Source: Deltaproteobacteria bacterium (GTDB lineage Bacteria > Desulfobacterota > BSN033 > UBA1163). Taken from it: a DNA stretch of 37,142 nucleotides. How positions within the stretch are numbered: position 1 is the first letter of the stretch; each line of letters opens with the position of its first letter. This document shows positions 5,348 through 13,521 of this stretch, in pieces. The notes below the pieces were generated by a model that searched no databases, had not been told where the DNA came from, and saw nothing but the letters and a program-made list of their open reading frames with translations. The stretch is from assembly GCA_016874935.1 (NCBI GenBank), contig VGSS01000016.1:1-37142 (forward strand), given 5' to 3'. The translations under genes were made by a program, and so were the position numbers.

Positions 5348-6802
5348 ATGACATCAGAAAATAAGATTAAGATTCAGAAGATAGACGATTACCGCTGGAG
5401 AATCCCTCGCGAGGGGAAGATGAAAACCGATGGGATCATCTATGCCGATGAACGGATGTTTGCGGATATCCGAAAAGATCAGAGCCTCGCCCAAGTGGCC
5501 AATGTCGCCTGGCTTCCGGGCATCATGGGCCAATCCCTGGCAATGCCGGATATCCACTGGGGGTATGGTTTTCCCATTGGCGGTGTGGCTGCCTTCGATT
5601 TGAATGATGGGATCGTCTCTCCGGGAGGGGTCGGGTATGATATCAACTGAGGCGTCAGGCTGATGCGCTCAGGTCTGAGCCGCAAGGACATTCAGGGAAG
5701 GATGAAGGATCTGGTGGATGGACTTTTCATCAACATCCCCTCGGGTGTGGGTTCCCATCGAAAAGACCTGAAGCTGAATAGAGAGGAGCAAAGGCAGGTT
5801 CTGAAAAAAGGGGCGAGGTGGGCAGTTGAGAGGGGTTTCGGCACAGCAGAGGATATCGAACATATCGAAGAACTGGGTTGCATCGAAGGGGCTGATCCGG
5901 ACAGTGTCTCAGAGAAGGCGATGGAAAGAGGGAAAGGACAGCTGGGCACACTCGGTTCAGGGAATCACTTCGTTGAGGTGGGCTATGTGGCCGAAGTATT
6001 TGATGAGGACATTGCCCGGGTATTGGGTTTATGGAAAGATCAGGTGACTGTCCTCGTCCATACAGGGTCAAGGGGTTTTGGACACCAGGTGTGCGATGAT
6101 TATATACGTGTGATGATGAATGCCGCCCGGAAGTATCAGATTGAACTTCCGGATCCTCAACTCTGCTGCGCTCCGGTCTCTTCCCCGGAGGGAGAGCGAT
6201 ATCTAGAAGCAATGGCCTGTGCGGCGAACTATGCCTTCACGAACCGGCAGATGATTTCCCACTGGGTGCGGGAAACATTCGAACAGGTCCTTAAGAAGAG
6301 GCCAAGGGATCTTCAACTCGATTTGGTCTACGATGTCTGTCATAATATTGCAAAGGTCGAAACGCATACGGTCAACGGGGAGAAAAAGAAACTCTGTGTC
6401 CATAGAAAGGGAGCGACCCGAGCCTTTCCTCCAAACCATCGGGATATTCCGGAAGATTACCGGTCCATCGGCCAGCCTGTCCTCATCCCTGGTGACATGG
6501 GCAGGTGTTCCTATGTTTTGATCGGGACGGAAAAGGCGATGAAAGAGACTTTTGGCTCCACCTGTCACGGAGCAGGAAGGGTGATGAGCCGCCATCAGGC
6601 CATCAAGATGGCAAAGGGAAGGGCGGTTGTGAGGGAGATGGAGGATAAGGGGATCATCGTGAGGGGAGCAAGCCGGGGGACGATAGAGGAAGAGATTCCT
6701 GAGGCCTATAAAGATGTCAATGATGTGGTGAATGTGGTTCACCATGCAGGCATCAGCCTGAAAGTGGCCAAACTGGTGCCGATGGGAGTGATCAAAGGAT
6801 AG
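5348..6802 (+). CDS. rtcB: RtcB RNA ligase, predicted selenoprotein (in-frame UGA = Sec101)
   Basis: RtcB joins RNA 2',3'-cyclic phosphate or 3'-phosphate ends to 5'-OH ends, using GTP and Mn2+. Reading through the TGA at 5648-5650 gives one 484-residue protein, the normal RtcB length (Pyrococcus horikoshii about 481). The TGA replaces the Cys of GVGYDIN-C-GVRL, the conserved metal ligand (Cys98 in Pyrococcus). All other key residues are present: Asp98, Asn206-His207 (GSGNHFVEV), His238 ([12 protein letters not shown]), His332 ([10 protein letters not shown]), the guanylylated His407 (CHGAGR) and the C-terminal Lys483. Offsets from the Pyrococcus numbers stay at 3-4 throughout. A SECIS-like hairpin lies 21 nt after the TGA. 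GGGAG precedes the ATG. The alternative is a nonsense mutation or sequencing error. Confidence 0.85.
5664..5684 (+). promoter_or_regulatory. Predicted bacterial SECIS element in rtcB
   Basis: RNA stem-loop inside the coding region. UGCG (5664-5667) pairs with CGCA (5681-5684), and CUCA (5668-5671) pairs with UGAG (5676-5679). C5680 is bulged and the apical loop is GGUC (5672-5675). The loop begins 21 nt after the UGA, within the usual bacterial range. The loop and closing sequence CAGGUCUG are the same as in the E. coli fdhF SECIS, where the loop Gs and a bulged base contact SelB; there the bulge is on the 5' side, here on the 3' side. Confidence 0.78.
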
Positions 6803-6890
6803 GGTTCAAGGGACCAAGGGTTCCAGGGTTCAAGTGAGAATCTCAAATGAAAAAACCTTGAATCCTTGAACCCTTGAATCCTTGAACCCT
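6801..6890. repeat. Long inverted repeat of octamer words after rtcB
   Basis: Two 34-nt arms (6801-6834 and 6857-6890) match in inverted orientation at 29 of 34 positions, around a 22-nt loop. The right arm is four alternating octamers (CTTGAATC, CTTGAACC, CTTGAATC, CTTGAACC). The left arm starts in the rtcB stop codon. The hairpin could stabilise or end the archease-rtcB message, but no T-run follows. Confidence 0.7.
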
Positions 6891-6903
6891 GATTGTACAA
6901 AAA

Positions 6904-7950
6904 ATGAAGATACTGGCGATTGATATTGGGGCAGGGACACAGGACATTCTCCTTTTCGATTCCGAGAAGAAGATCGAAAATTGCACCAGCCTCGTTCTGC
7001 CAACACCATCGAAAATCCTTGCTGAAAAATTAAAAAAAATAGATGGCAATCTCTATGTGTGCGGGGACACGATCGGAGGGGGATCGCTTTCACGGGCTAT
7101 TCTACGCCACCTCAAGAAGGGTTATCGAGTGTCGATGGAGGAATCCGCCGCCTATTCGATTCGGAATAATTTAGATGAGGTCAGATCTATGGGGATCGAA
7201 GTGGGAAGTAATCCTTCCCCCGGCCATTTTCAGGAATTGGAAATCTGTGAGATCGATCTGCCACTGCTTCGCCAATTCCTTACCCAATTCGGAGAGGATT
7301 TTAACTTTGATGTCATCTCAGTAGCCGTTCAGGACCACGGCGTGGCTCCAAAAGGGGTTTCAGACCGGACGTTCCGTTTCGAAAAGATGGAGGAAATGCT
7401 ACGAAAAGATAACAGGCCCGAGTCATTTCACTTCACAGAAGATTCCATCCCGGACTATTATCTCCGGATGAAATCAGCAGTAAAAGCGGTGAGGAGAACC
7501 TTCTCATCTCCTATCGTGGTTATGGACACTGCCTTCTCCGCCATATCAGGTTGTTTGGACGAAGCAGAAGGGCCGTCTCTGATCGTCAATGCAGGAAACG
7601 GACATACCATTGCCGCCCTCCTGATCAATAGAAAGATTGAAGGGCTCTATGAACACCATACCCATGAGTTGACTCCGGAGAAATTGGAGAATCACCTTCG
7701 CCTCTTCGTTCGGGGTGAATTGAACAGGCAGAAGGTCTTTGAAGATAATGGCCATGGAGTCATCACATTGGCTCCGTTTTTCGGAGAGATATCCATACGG
7801 GTCACCGGCCCCAACCGCGACCTCTTCAACGGAACGTCCCTCCAATTTACTTATGCTGCTCCGGCCGAGAATACCATGATGACCGGCCCGATGGGACTGA
7901 TCAAAGCGGCCCTTTATAGATTCCAGAAAGCAGGAAGCAGTGGGCAGTAG
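6904..7950 (+). CDS. DUF1786 family protein (ASKHA-like N-terminus)
   Basis: A 348-residue protein beginning MKILAIDIGAGTQDILLFDS, the characteristic start of DUF1786 proteins, which are sometimes named putative pyruvate formate-lyase activating proteins. The start resembles the phosphate-1 motif of the actin/HSP70/sugar kinase (ASKHA) fold, and LIVNAGNGHTIAALLINR at about 223-240 resembles a second phosphate motif. No radical-SAM CxxxCxxC is visible, so the activating-enzyme name is not supported by the sequence. Role unknown; nucleotide binding is inference. No clear ribosome site precedes the ATG. It follows rtcB across the long inverted repeat. Confidence 0.7.
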   Translation: MKILAIDIGAGTQDILLFDSEKKIENCTSLVLPTPSKILAEKLKKIDGNLYVCGDTIGGGSLSRAILRHLKKGYRVSMEESAAYSIRNNLDEVRSMGIEVGSNPSPGHFQELEICEIDLPLLRQFLTQFGEDFNFDVISVAVQDHGVAPKGVSDRTFRFEKMEEMLRKDNRPESFHFTEDSIPDYYLRMKSAVKAVRRTFSSPIVVMDTAFSAISGCLDEAEGPSLIVNAGNGHTIAALLINRKIEGLYEHHTHELTPEKLENHLRLFVRGELNRQKVFEDNGHGVITLAPFFGEISIRVTGPNRDLFNGTSLQFTYAAPAENTMMTGPMGLIKAALYRFQKAGSSGQ

Positions 7951-7980
7951 ACAGGAAAAATAGATGTCAGGGAGGAGAGA

Positions 7981-8487
7981 ATGGGAAAAGTCTATTATGC
8001 TTCATTTGAATCGCCATGGTTGGGGAAGGTGTTTGTTGCCTCTACAGAGAAAGGGGTTTGTATGGTCGATTTTTTAACTTCGGAGAAAGGTTTTCTGAAA
8101 AAACTTAAAGAACAATTTCCCGAAGGGTCCATTCAAAATAACCGAAAAAACAGGGGAATCCTCTTTCAATTGAAGAAATACTCAGAGGGAAAGCTGAAGC
8201 GGTTTAATTGCAAGCTTGATTTAAGAGGGACGCCTTTTCAAAAAAGGGTCTGGTCAGCGCTGGCCAGGATCCCGTATGGCGAAACACGATCCTATCAGGA
8301 TATTAGCCGGACGATTGGTCATTCCAAAGCCTTCCGGGCTGTTGGAAATGCAAACGGGAACAACCCCATCCCCCTGATCATTCCCTGCCACCGTGTGATC
8401 GAAAGCAACGGCGGACTGGGTGGTTTTGGCCACGGGCTTAAGGTCAAAAAGCAATTGCTGGATTTCGAAAAGGCCCATGTCCTTTGA
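7981..8487 (+). CDS. ogt: Methylated-DNA-protein cysteine methyltransferase (MGMT)
   Basis: A 168-residue suicide repair protein that moves the alkyl group from O6-alkylguanine to its own Cys. The active site PCHRVI has Cys136; the DNA-binding helix-turn-helix is at ARIPYGETRSYQDISRTIG (about 95-113), and the Asn-hinge and Arg finger lie in FRAVGNANGNNP. GGGAGGAGAG precedes the ATG. No N-terminal Ada metal-binding domain is present, so this is the Ogt-type protein. The gene overlaps cheR by 11 nt. Confidence 0.92.
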   Translation: MGKVYYASFESPWLGKVFVASTEKGVCMVDFLTSEKGFLKKLKEQFPEGSIQNNRKNRGILFQLKKYSEGKLKRFNCKLDLRGTPFQKRVWSALARIPYGETRSYQDISRTIGHSKAFRAVGNANGNNPIPLIIPCHRVIESNGGLGGFGHGLKVKKQLLDFEKAHVL

Positions 8488-9283
8488 TGAATTTCTGAAA
8501 GAAGTTGCCCCGCGCCTTGGCCTTCAGTGGCGGCCCTTTCAGCGGAGAGGGGTCAAACGAAAAGTTGAGCGGAGAATCATTGAACTTGGGTTTTCTCGTT
8601 TTGATGAATATCTCTTAAGGGTTCAAAAGGACCCCGAGGAAAAGAGTCGTCTCTCCAAAATCCTCACCGTCACCATTTCACGATTTTTCAGGGATAAAGA
8701 AGTCTTTGATACCCTCGAAACCTCTGTCCTTCCGGCGGTCCTTAAAAACAGAGAAAAAAAGGAGTTGAATGTCTGGTCGATCGGTTGCGCCAGCGGTGAA
8801 GAGCCATACAGCGTCTCTCTATTATGGAAAGAAAAGTTTAAAAAGGATTTTCCGGGGGTCCGTCTTTCCATTTTAGCGACGGATATTGATGAGAAGATGC
8901 TTCGAAGGGCGGAAGAGGGGAGATATAAAAAGAGCAGTTTGAGAGAGACGCCCCAGGAGGTTCTCGAAAATTTTTTTAAGAAAGAGGATGGTATTTTGAT
9001 TCTCTATCCATCTGTCAAAAAGAGCGTTGGGTTCAAAAGGCATGACATTCTCCGTGAAGAACCCTTTCCCGGAATGGATATCATCTTCTGTCGAAATTTA
9101 ACCTTTACTTATTTCTCAAAAGAGTCTCAGATGAAGGTGCTCAAGAAGATTTTCTCCAGTTTAAAAGAGAAGGGGTATCTGGTGATCGGAAGGGATGAAT
9201 CTTTGCCTCTTACTTTTCCTACCTTATTCATTCCAATCTTTCCAACACAAAAAATTTATCGGAAGTTTAACCCGAATCGTTAG
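8477..9283 (+). CDS. CheR-type protein-glutamate methyltransferase
   Basis: A 268-residue CheR. It uses SAM to methylate glutamates of chemoreceptors. The N-terminal helical domain has LSKILTVTISRFFRDKEVF, the SAM motif is VWSIGCASGEEPYSVSLL, and the second motif is ILATDIDEKMLRRAEEG. The late FCRNLTFTYFSKESQ corresponds to CRNVLIYF of classic CheR. The start at 8477 (MSFDEFL) is chosen because the longer frame back to 8420 lies within MGMT; AAAAGG precedes it. No other chemotaxis gene is in the window, so it may serve a dispersed or non-flagellar system. Confidence 0.85.
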   Translation: MSFDEFLKEVAPRLGLQWRPFQRRGVKRKVERRIIELGFSRFDEYLLRVQKDPEEKSRLSKILTVTISRFFRDKEVFDTLETSVLPAVLKNREKKELNVWSIGCASGEEPYSVSLLWKEKFKKDFPGVRLSILATDIDEKMLRRAEEGRYKKSSLRETPQEVLENFFKKEDGILILYPSVKKSVGFKRHDILREEPFPGMDIIFCRNLTFTYFSKESQMKVLKKIFSSLKEKGYLVIGRDESLPLTFPTLFIPIFPTQKIYRKFNPNR

Positions 9284-9291
9284 GTCAAATT

Positions 9292-9321
9292 ACCCTATTT
9301 TTTTCAATAAACCCATAGGGT
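9292..9321. terminator. Weak inverted repeat between convergent genes
   Basis: ACCCTAT (9292-9298) and ATAGGGT (9315-9321) can pair around a loop holding a T-run, between the cheR and SCP-2-like gene ends. No T-run follows the stem on either strand, so terminator function is uncertain. Confidence 0.3.
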
Positions 9322-9746
9322 CAGTCCCTTATGACGGAGAAAATTTTGGTCAGTTTAACAAGGGTGGGAAAGTGGCGAAGCAACCCTTTGATGATAAGTT
9401 CCCTGGCTAAAAGTTTTTTGAGAACCTTAAAACCTGCCCCATCAAAGAAATAAGGAAGGCCAAATTTGATCTTCAGGAGGCATAAGTCAAGAATCGTTGT
9501 CGAATCGGCAATAATATGTAAGTCGGGTTTAACAGAGAAACCCTCTGAAACAGTGAGTCTTTCCTGTTTGAATTCGAGCCCCACGGTGATCTGAATGTCC
9601 CGGGCTTCTATCAGCACCTTTGCATCTAACGAACTGAAGAGTTTTATCTTCTCCGGAGCCTGATCCAGGTTTTGCCGGATGAGGTCGGAAAGCATAACGG
9701 CCAGACCTATTTCGTTTGCTTCTTTTAGAATCGTTATTTCTGCCAT
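9321..9746 (-). CDS. Small SCP-2-like protein, last gene of the aldehyde oxidoreductase operon
   Basis: A 141-residue protein I cannot assign firmly. The middle (KLFSSLDAKVLIEARDIQITVGLEF, then VKPDLHIIADSTTILDL) looks like the beta-sheet and substrate-anchoring strand of the SCP-2 lipid-binding fold. The C-terminus (LIIKGLLRHFPTLVKLTKIF) is basic and helical. It begins 10 nt after the alcohol dehydrogenase stop, so it is in that operon, which holds a clearer SCP-2 gene further upstream. Binding of a lipid or acyl group is inference from context and weak pattern only. Confidence 0.5.
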   Translation of the reverse strand: MAEITILKEANEIGLAVMLSDLIRQNLDQAPEKIKLFSSLDAKVLIEARDIQITVGLEFKQERLTVSEGFSVKPDLHIIADSTTILDLCLLKIKFGLPYFFDGAGFKVLKKLLARELIIKGLLRHFPTLVKLTKIFSVIRD

Positions 9747-9756
9747 TTGCGTTAAT

Positions 9757-10920
9757 TCAAAATGCTTTCTGATATACTTTTAGGATCTCAGCCGGATGGA
9801 AGATCGGCCTTGGATTGTAAACGATCGCTCCGTCCATTAAAGCGTCATTCGCACATTGCTCCAGTACGGATTCCTCCACATTCACTTCTCTTAAGGTCTG
9901 TGGCATTCCAATGGCTTTCGTAAATTCCCACATGGCTATGGCTGCTTGTTCCCCTGCCTTCAGAGGCTCCATCCCTTTTATCTCTTTGCCCATGGCTTCA
10001 GCGATCCGGGAATATCGGTCGGGACATGCGTCGAGGTTGTACAGGATACAGTGTGGCAAAAGGATGCTATTGGCAATGCCATGAGGGACGCCGAATCTTG
10101 CGCCGATGCAGTGGGCAAGGGCATGAACCATTCCCACCTGGGAATTCGAAAAGGCCGCTCCTGCAATGGTGGCAGCAATGAGCATCTGACCCCTCGCGAT
10201 AATATCTTCCCCATTTTCAACAGCCCTTGGGAGAAATTCTCTTATCATCCTGATTCCATGAAAGGCGAGACCATCTGCGATCGGCTCCCTTTGCATGGAG
10301 TGAATCGCTTCGATGCAGTGACTCAGCGCATCCATTCCCGTGGCGGCGGTCAGCCTTTTGGGCATCCCGATTGTCATCTTCGGGTCGAGTATTGCAACAT
10401 TCGGAACAAGGAAGTTATCCGCAAACAATAATTTTCTCTTCTGCTCATGATCTTTTATCACCGCAGCGTAGGTGACCTCACTTCCGGTTCCGGCAGTTGT
10501 CGGTATGACGATGTGAGGCATAATGGGACCGTCGAGAAAATTGAGGCCGGTATGGTCTTCCAACCTGCCGCCTTTGGTCAAGCAGATTGCCATCCCTTTT
10601 GCCGTATCGATGGCGCTTCCTCCTCCCACACTGACCAATACATCTGCGCCAATTCTCCTTCCGTATTCGGCTCCGGCATTTACGATATGTACGCCTGTAT
10701 CAGGGGTGACATCAGAAAAGACGCCCACGCATTTGGCTCCCAGGGCATTTCGTACAATTTTAACGAGATCTGTCTTGACGAGGTCCCGGTCCGTCACGAT
10801 CAGCGCCTTTATTCCCTTTAACTCATCCACCTCCATTCCCACTTCCTTTGCGGCGCCGGGTCCGAACAGGATCTTCGTCGGGAGCCTGAAAACGAAATTG
10901 AGGGTTTTAGGGTAGTCCAT
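9757..10920 (-). CDS. Iron-containing (group III) alcohol dehydrogenase
   Basis: A 387-residue NAD(P)-dependent alcohol dehydrogenase that interconverts alcohol and aldehyde. Family motifs in order: nucleotide-binding SVGGGSAIDTAKGMA (about 96-110), IPTTAGTGSEVTYAAVI, the metal-binding region TGMDALSHCIEAIHS with the first His, and HALAHCIGARFGVPHGIANS with two further metal-ligand His. GGGGGGAA precedes the ATG. It lies 24 nt after the SCP-2 gene and in the same direction as the aldehyde:ferredoxin oxidoreductase. The pair could link acid, aldehyde and alcohol. The natural substrate cannot be read from the sequence. Confidence 0.88.
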   Translation of the reverse strand: MDYPKTLNFVFRLPTKILFGPGAAKEVGMEVDELKGIKALIVTDRDLVKTDLVKIVRNALGAKCVGVFSDVTPDTGVHIVNAGAEYGRRIGADVLVSVGGGSAIDTAKGMAICLTKGGRLEDHTGLNFLDGPIMPHIVIPTTAGTGSEVTYAAVIKDHEQKRKLLFADNFLVPNVAILDPKMTIGMPKRLTAATGMDALSHCIEAIHSMQREPIADGLAFHGIRMIREFLPRAVENGEDIIARGQMLIAATIAGAAFSNSQVGMVHALAHCIGARFGVPHGIANSILLPHCILYNLDACPDRYSRIAEAMGKEIKGMEPLKAGEQAAIAMWEFTKAIGMPQTLREVNVEESVLEQCANDALMDGAIVYNPRPIFHPAEILKVYQKAF

Positions 10921-10944
10921 TTGATGGTTCCCCCCTGAAGTTAT

Positions 10945-11367
10945 TCATTCGTCCATGAATTGGGTATCGACTTTCGATGCACATTGAACCAGATCCTGGG
11001 ATGCCCTTACGTACCGGACGATGGTGGGTAGGTCGCCCTTTAATTTGAGTTTGCCCTGCATCATGCCCTGCACAGGGTCGAGTTCGCCGAGGACGACCTG
11101 TTTCCATCTCGAATAGTCACCCATGATGACAAAAGGGGCCTTTTGGGCTTCCTCCAGGGGAACGAGCTTGATTTCCTCGCAAACACCTTTATGGAGGCCC
11201 AACCAGATCCCCACATCTTTCTCTATACCCACAGAAGGGTTTGCCGTAACGACCAAGCAGACAGACCCTGCTGTCCAGGTGGCTCCCGACTGCTTATAGT
11301 CCTCGCTCGTATTAATCGCTTTTTGATATTCCTTGATCCAATCCTCGCTTGGAAACTTGTATGGCAT
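10945..11367 (-). CDS. SCP-2 sterol/lipid-transfer domain protein
   Basis: A 140-residue single-domain protein. The C-terminal half, FVIMGDYSRWKQVVLGELDP, then VQGMMQGKLKLKGDLPTIVRY, is the typical SCP-2 strand and helix that close over a bound hydrophobic ligand. In bacteria such proteins present acyl chains or hydrophobic aldehydes to partner enzymes. It sits between the aldehyde oxidoreductase and the alcohol dehydrogenase, which suggests that it carries their substrate. A ribosome site (AGGAGGTGCG) precedes the ATG. MITE-like element B separates it from the oxidoreductase gene. Confidence 0.8.
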   Translation of the reverse strand: MPYKFPSEDWIKEYQKAINTSEDYKQSGATWTAGSVCLVVTANPSVGIEKDVGIWLGLHKGVCEEIKLVPLEEAQKAPFVIMGDYSRWKQVVLGELDPVQGMMQGKLKLKGDLPTIVRYVRASQDLVQCASKVDTQFMDE

Positions 11368-11430
11368 ATCGCACCTCCTGAGTGAGATTTTTGGTGAGAT
11401 TTATCTCCTTTCCACAAATCTTTTATATCC

Positions 11431-11610
11431 ACCCCCAATTCCCTCCCCCATAAAAGGCTGTGTCGCAATTATTATTTTGTCACCCTGAATTTATTTCAGG
11501 GTCTCGTAACTATTTGATTCTATTAGATGCCGAAACAAGTTCGGCATGACAATTTTTACCATTTCCCCTATTGCGACACAGTCTCTAAAGAGGGGGAGGA
11601 AATTGGGGGT
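11431..11610. mobile_element. MITE-like palindromic element B
   Basis: A 180-bp non-coding element inserted between two operon genes, 8 nt past the oxidoreductase stop. Its ends are inverted (ACCCCCAATTCCCTCCCCC at 11431-11449 and its near-complement at 11592-11610). So is a sub-terminal core (AGGCTGTGTCGCAAT, 11455-11469; partner at 11570-11584). The core matches element A at 4668-4685. The centre holds two hairpins, CACCCTGAAT...TTCAGGGT and ATGCCGAAAC...TTCGGCAT. No reading frame. Confidence 0.65.
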
Positions 11611-11618
11611 TAGAGCTT

Positions 11619-13460
11619 TTAAATTAAATCTTTTAATCCAGCCGCCTCGAGAGTCTCTCTTTTGGGCCGGCCTGTTTCGTCCAACCCGCGCAGCGCATAA
11701 TATTCTTTTAGCATAAGGTCTATGTCAGGGGCATTTCCCTTAGGGGAGAGTGGGGTTAATATTCTCTTTGGCAACCGGTCATCTTCTCTCTTCATCCCGA
11801 GTATGGAGTTTATCGTCCGTTTGAGAAGATTAATGCGTTGCCCGGATTTTAACAGTCCCTGAACATCAAAATCCTTGTGCCCTGTCGTCACCCTCAACAT
11901 TTCAGAAAAGTCCGTGGCCGAAAGACATCCCAGAACGAATAAACAGAGACAGGCTGAATTGCAAGGGCCCCCAAGGTCTTCCGAAATCAGGTACATCTCC
12001 GCTTTCTCTTCGCTCTTGGGGCCTTTGAAGTTTGCCTTGAGTCCTGTTTCCGGGTAAGCTGACATTCCCTGCTCTATATAGAGCGTCATATGCTGGAGGT
12101 GGCACGCTCCCCTCGTTGAAACAGCGTAGCCCAGACCCATGCCATGCCATCCTCTGGGGTCATGCATGGGAGCCTCAAGCCCCTTCACTTCAACCAGGAA
12201 TTCATCCGTTCCCTTGCCGAAGAGCTTTGCAGCCTCCCTTGTCCCCTCCGCTAAAATGGCGCCGATGCCTTTCCTTTCGGTGATCATCTCAATCAGTTTC
12301 AAGGCGGCGTCAATGTCTCCCCATCTCAATTCAAGGCCATCGGTATCTTGTTTTGTGATGGTTCCTTTTTCATAGCATTCGTAGGCAAAGGCGATGGCCG
12401 CCCCACCAGAGATGGTATCGATACCTGCCCTGTTACAGAGTTCATTCGCCTTGATGACGCCTGCGAGATCCTTATTCATGATCATCGTGCCAAAGGTGCA
12501 GCAAGTTTCGTACTCGGGTCCGGGCCCTTCCTCTGTTCTGTAAGGACCATCGGCCACCCTGACAACACGTTTGCATGCAACCGGGCAGGCATAGCATGAG
12601 TGAACCTTTGTGAGATATTTCTCGGTAAGGGTGGGGCCTCCGAGATTTGACGACAGGTCAAAATCCTGCGGGTAGGCCCAATTCTTTATGGGCACATCAT
12701 TTGTCATCATCCCGAGATCCATGCCGGAATCTGTTCCCATCTGCCTCAGGGCCTGGGCAGGTACGGAGTCGCTCACCTTTGCGATCAGCGTCCGCCTGAG
12801 TGTATTGTATTCGTCAATCATCGCTGGCTCGCATACCCCGCTTCCACGTACAACAATCGCTTTGAGTTTCTTTGAACCCATCAAAGCGCCCATTCCGGTT
12901 CTTCCTGCAAAATGGGCTTTATCATTGCCAATCCCTGCAAACCTCACCCGGTTTTCTCCTGCCCTTCCGATGGCGAAGACCTTCATCTGTTTTCCATCTT
13001 TGTGTCTGGCTTTAAGGATGTCCGTTACCTGGTAAATGTCCTTTCCCCAGAGGTCGGAGCCATCGAGGAGCTTGCAACGGGAGTCTTCTATGAGAAGATA
13101 GCAGGGTTTTTCAGATGCGCTCTTGAATATGATCCCATCCCAACCAGCCATTTTCAGTTCGGCTCCGAAGTTGCCTCCGCAGGCTGATTCGCCCCAGATG
13201 CCGGTAAGCGGAGACTTCCCGCAGGCCACGAATCTCGATGTGCCAGGCAAGGTCGTACCGGTGAGAGGTCCATTCATCACGATGAGTGGATTGTCCGGTG
13301 ATAGAGGGTCTGCACTAATATTAAATCTATCGAGGAAGAGTTTTGCCGCCACCCCGCTTCCACCGATGAATCGCTTTTTATCCTCATCAAGGATGTCGAT
13401 CACATCCATTTTGAAATTCGACAGATCCACTTCGAGAATTTTGTTCTTATAGCCCTCCAT
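11619..13460 (-). CDS. aor: Aldehyde:ferredoxin oxidoreductase (tungsten-type)
   Basis: A 613-residue AOR-family enzyme, which oxidises aldehydes to acids with ferredoxin (reversible) using tungstopterin and one [4Fe-4S] cluster. The N-terminal pterin-binding domain shows GPLTGTTLPGTSRFVACGKSP, then GESACGGNFGAELKMAGWDG. The cluster Cys are CYACPVAC (about 288-295), plus a distal Cys in GGPCNSACLC (about 500). The motif GPEYETCCTFG follows the first cluster Cys. AOR length is normal (about 605-620). The ribosome site is AGGAGGAAGAG. It heads the operon with the SCP-2 protein and the iron alcohol dehydrogenase. The substrate is not deducible. Confidence 0.93.
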   Translation of the reverse strand: MEGYKNKILEVDLSNFKMDVIDILDEDKKRFIGGSGVAAKLFLDRFNISADPLSPDNPLIVMNGPLTGTTLPGTSRFVACGKSPLTGIWGESACGGNFGAELKMAGWDGIIFKSASEKPCYLLIEDSRCKLLDGSDLWGKDIYQVTDILKARHKDGKQMKVFAIGRAGENRVRFAGIGNDKAHFAGRTGMGALMGSKKLKAIVVRGSGVCEPAMIDEYNTLRRTLIAKVSDSVPAQALRQMGTDSGMDLGMMTNDVPIKNWAYPQDFDLSSNLGGPTLTEKYLTKVHSCYACPVACKRVVRVADGPYRTEEGPGPEYETCCTFGTMIMNKDLAGVIKANELCNRAGIDTISGGAAIAFAYECYEKGTITKQDTDGLELRWGDIDAALKLIEMITERKGIGAILAEGTREAAKLFGKGTDEFLVEVKGLEAPMHDPRGWHGMGLGYAVSTRGACHLQHMTLYIEQGMSAYPETGLKANFKGPKSEEKAEMYLISEDLGGPCNSACLCLFVLGCLSATDFSEMLRVTTGHKDFDVQGLLKSGQRINLLKRTINSILGMKREDDRLPKRILTPLSPKGNAPDIDLMLKEYYALRGLDETGRPKRETLEAAGLKDLI

Positions 13461-13484
13461 GCTCTTCCTCCTAAAGGTGTAGCT

Positions 13485-13512
13485 ACCATACCAGAAACGC
13501 CACGTTTGTCAA
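13485..13512 (-). promoter_or_regulatory. Promoter of the aldehyde oxidoreductase operon
   Basis: Minus-strand perfect -35 TTGACA (13512-13507), 16-nt spacer and -10 TATGGT (13490-13485, four of six). Transcription would start near 13478, giving a short leader with the AGGAGG site. The RAYT element's outer repeat ends only 9 bp upstream of the -35. Confidence 0.6.
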
Positions 13513-13521
13513 TCTGCTCAC

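Noticed and set aside
5348-5650. Truncated RtcB as a separate gene, with 5663-6802 as a second gene or the whole as a pseudogene
   Set aside because: Only one stop separates the parts; it sits on a conserved active-site Cys, both sides are intact and in the same frame, and a SECIS-like hairpin follows.
5730-6212. 160-codon open frame on the minus strand opposite rtcB
   Set aside because: No ribosome site, no recognisable protein, and lies wholly opposite a conserved gene.
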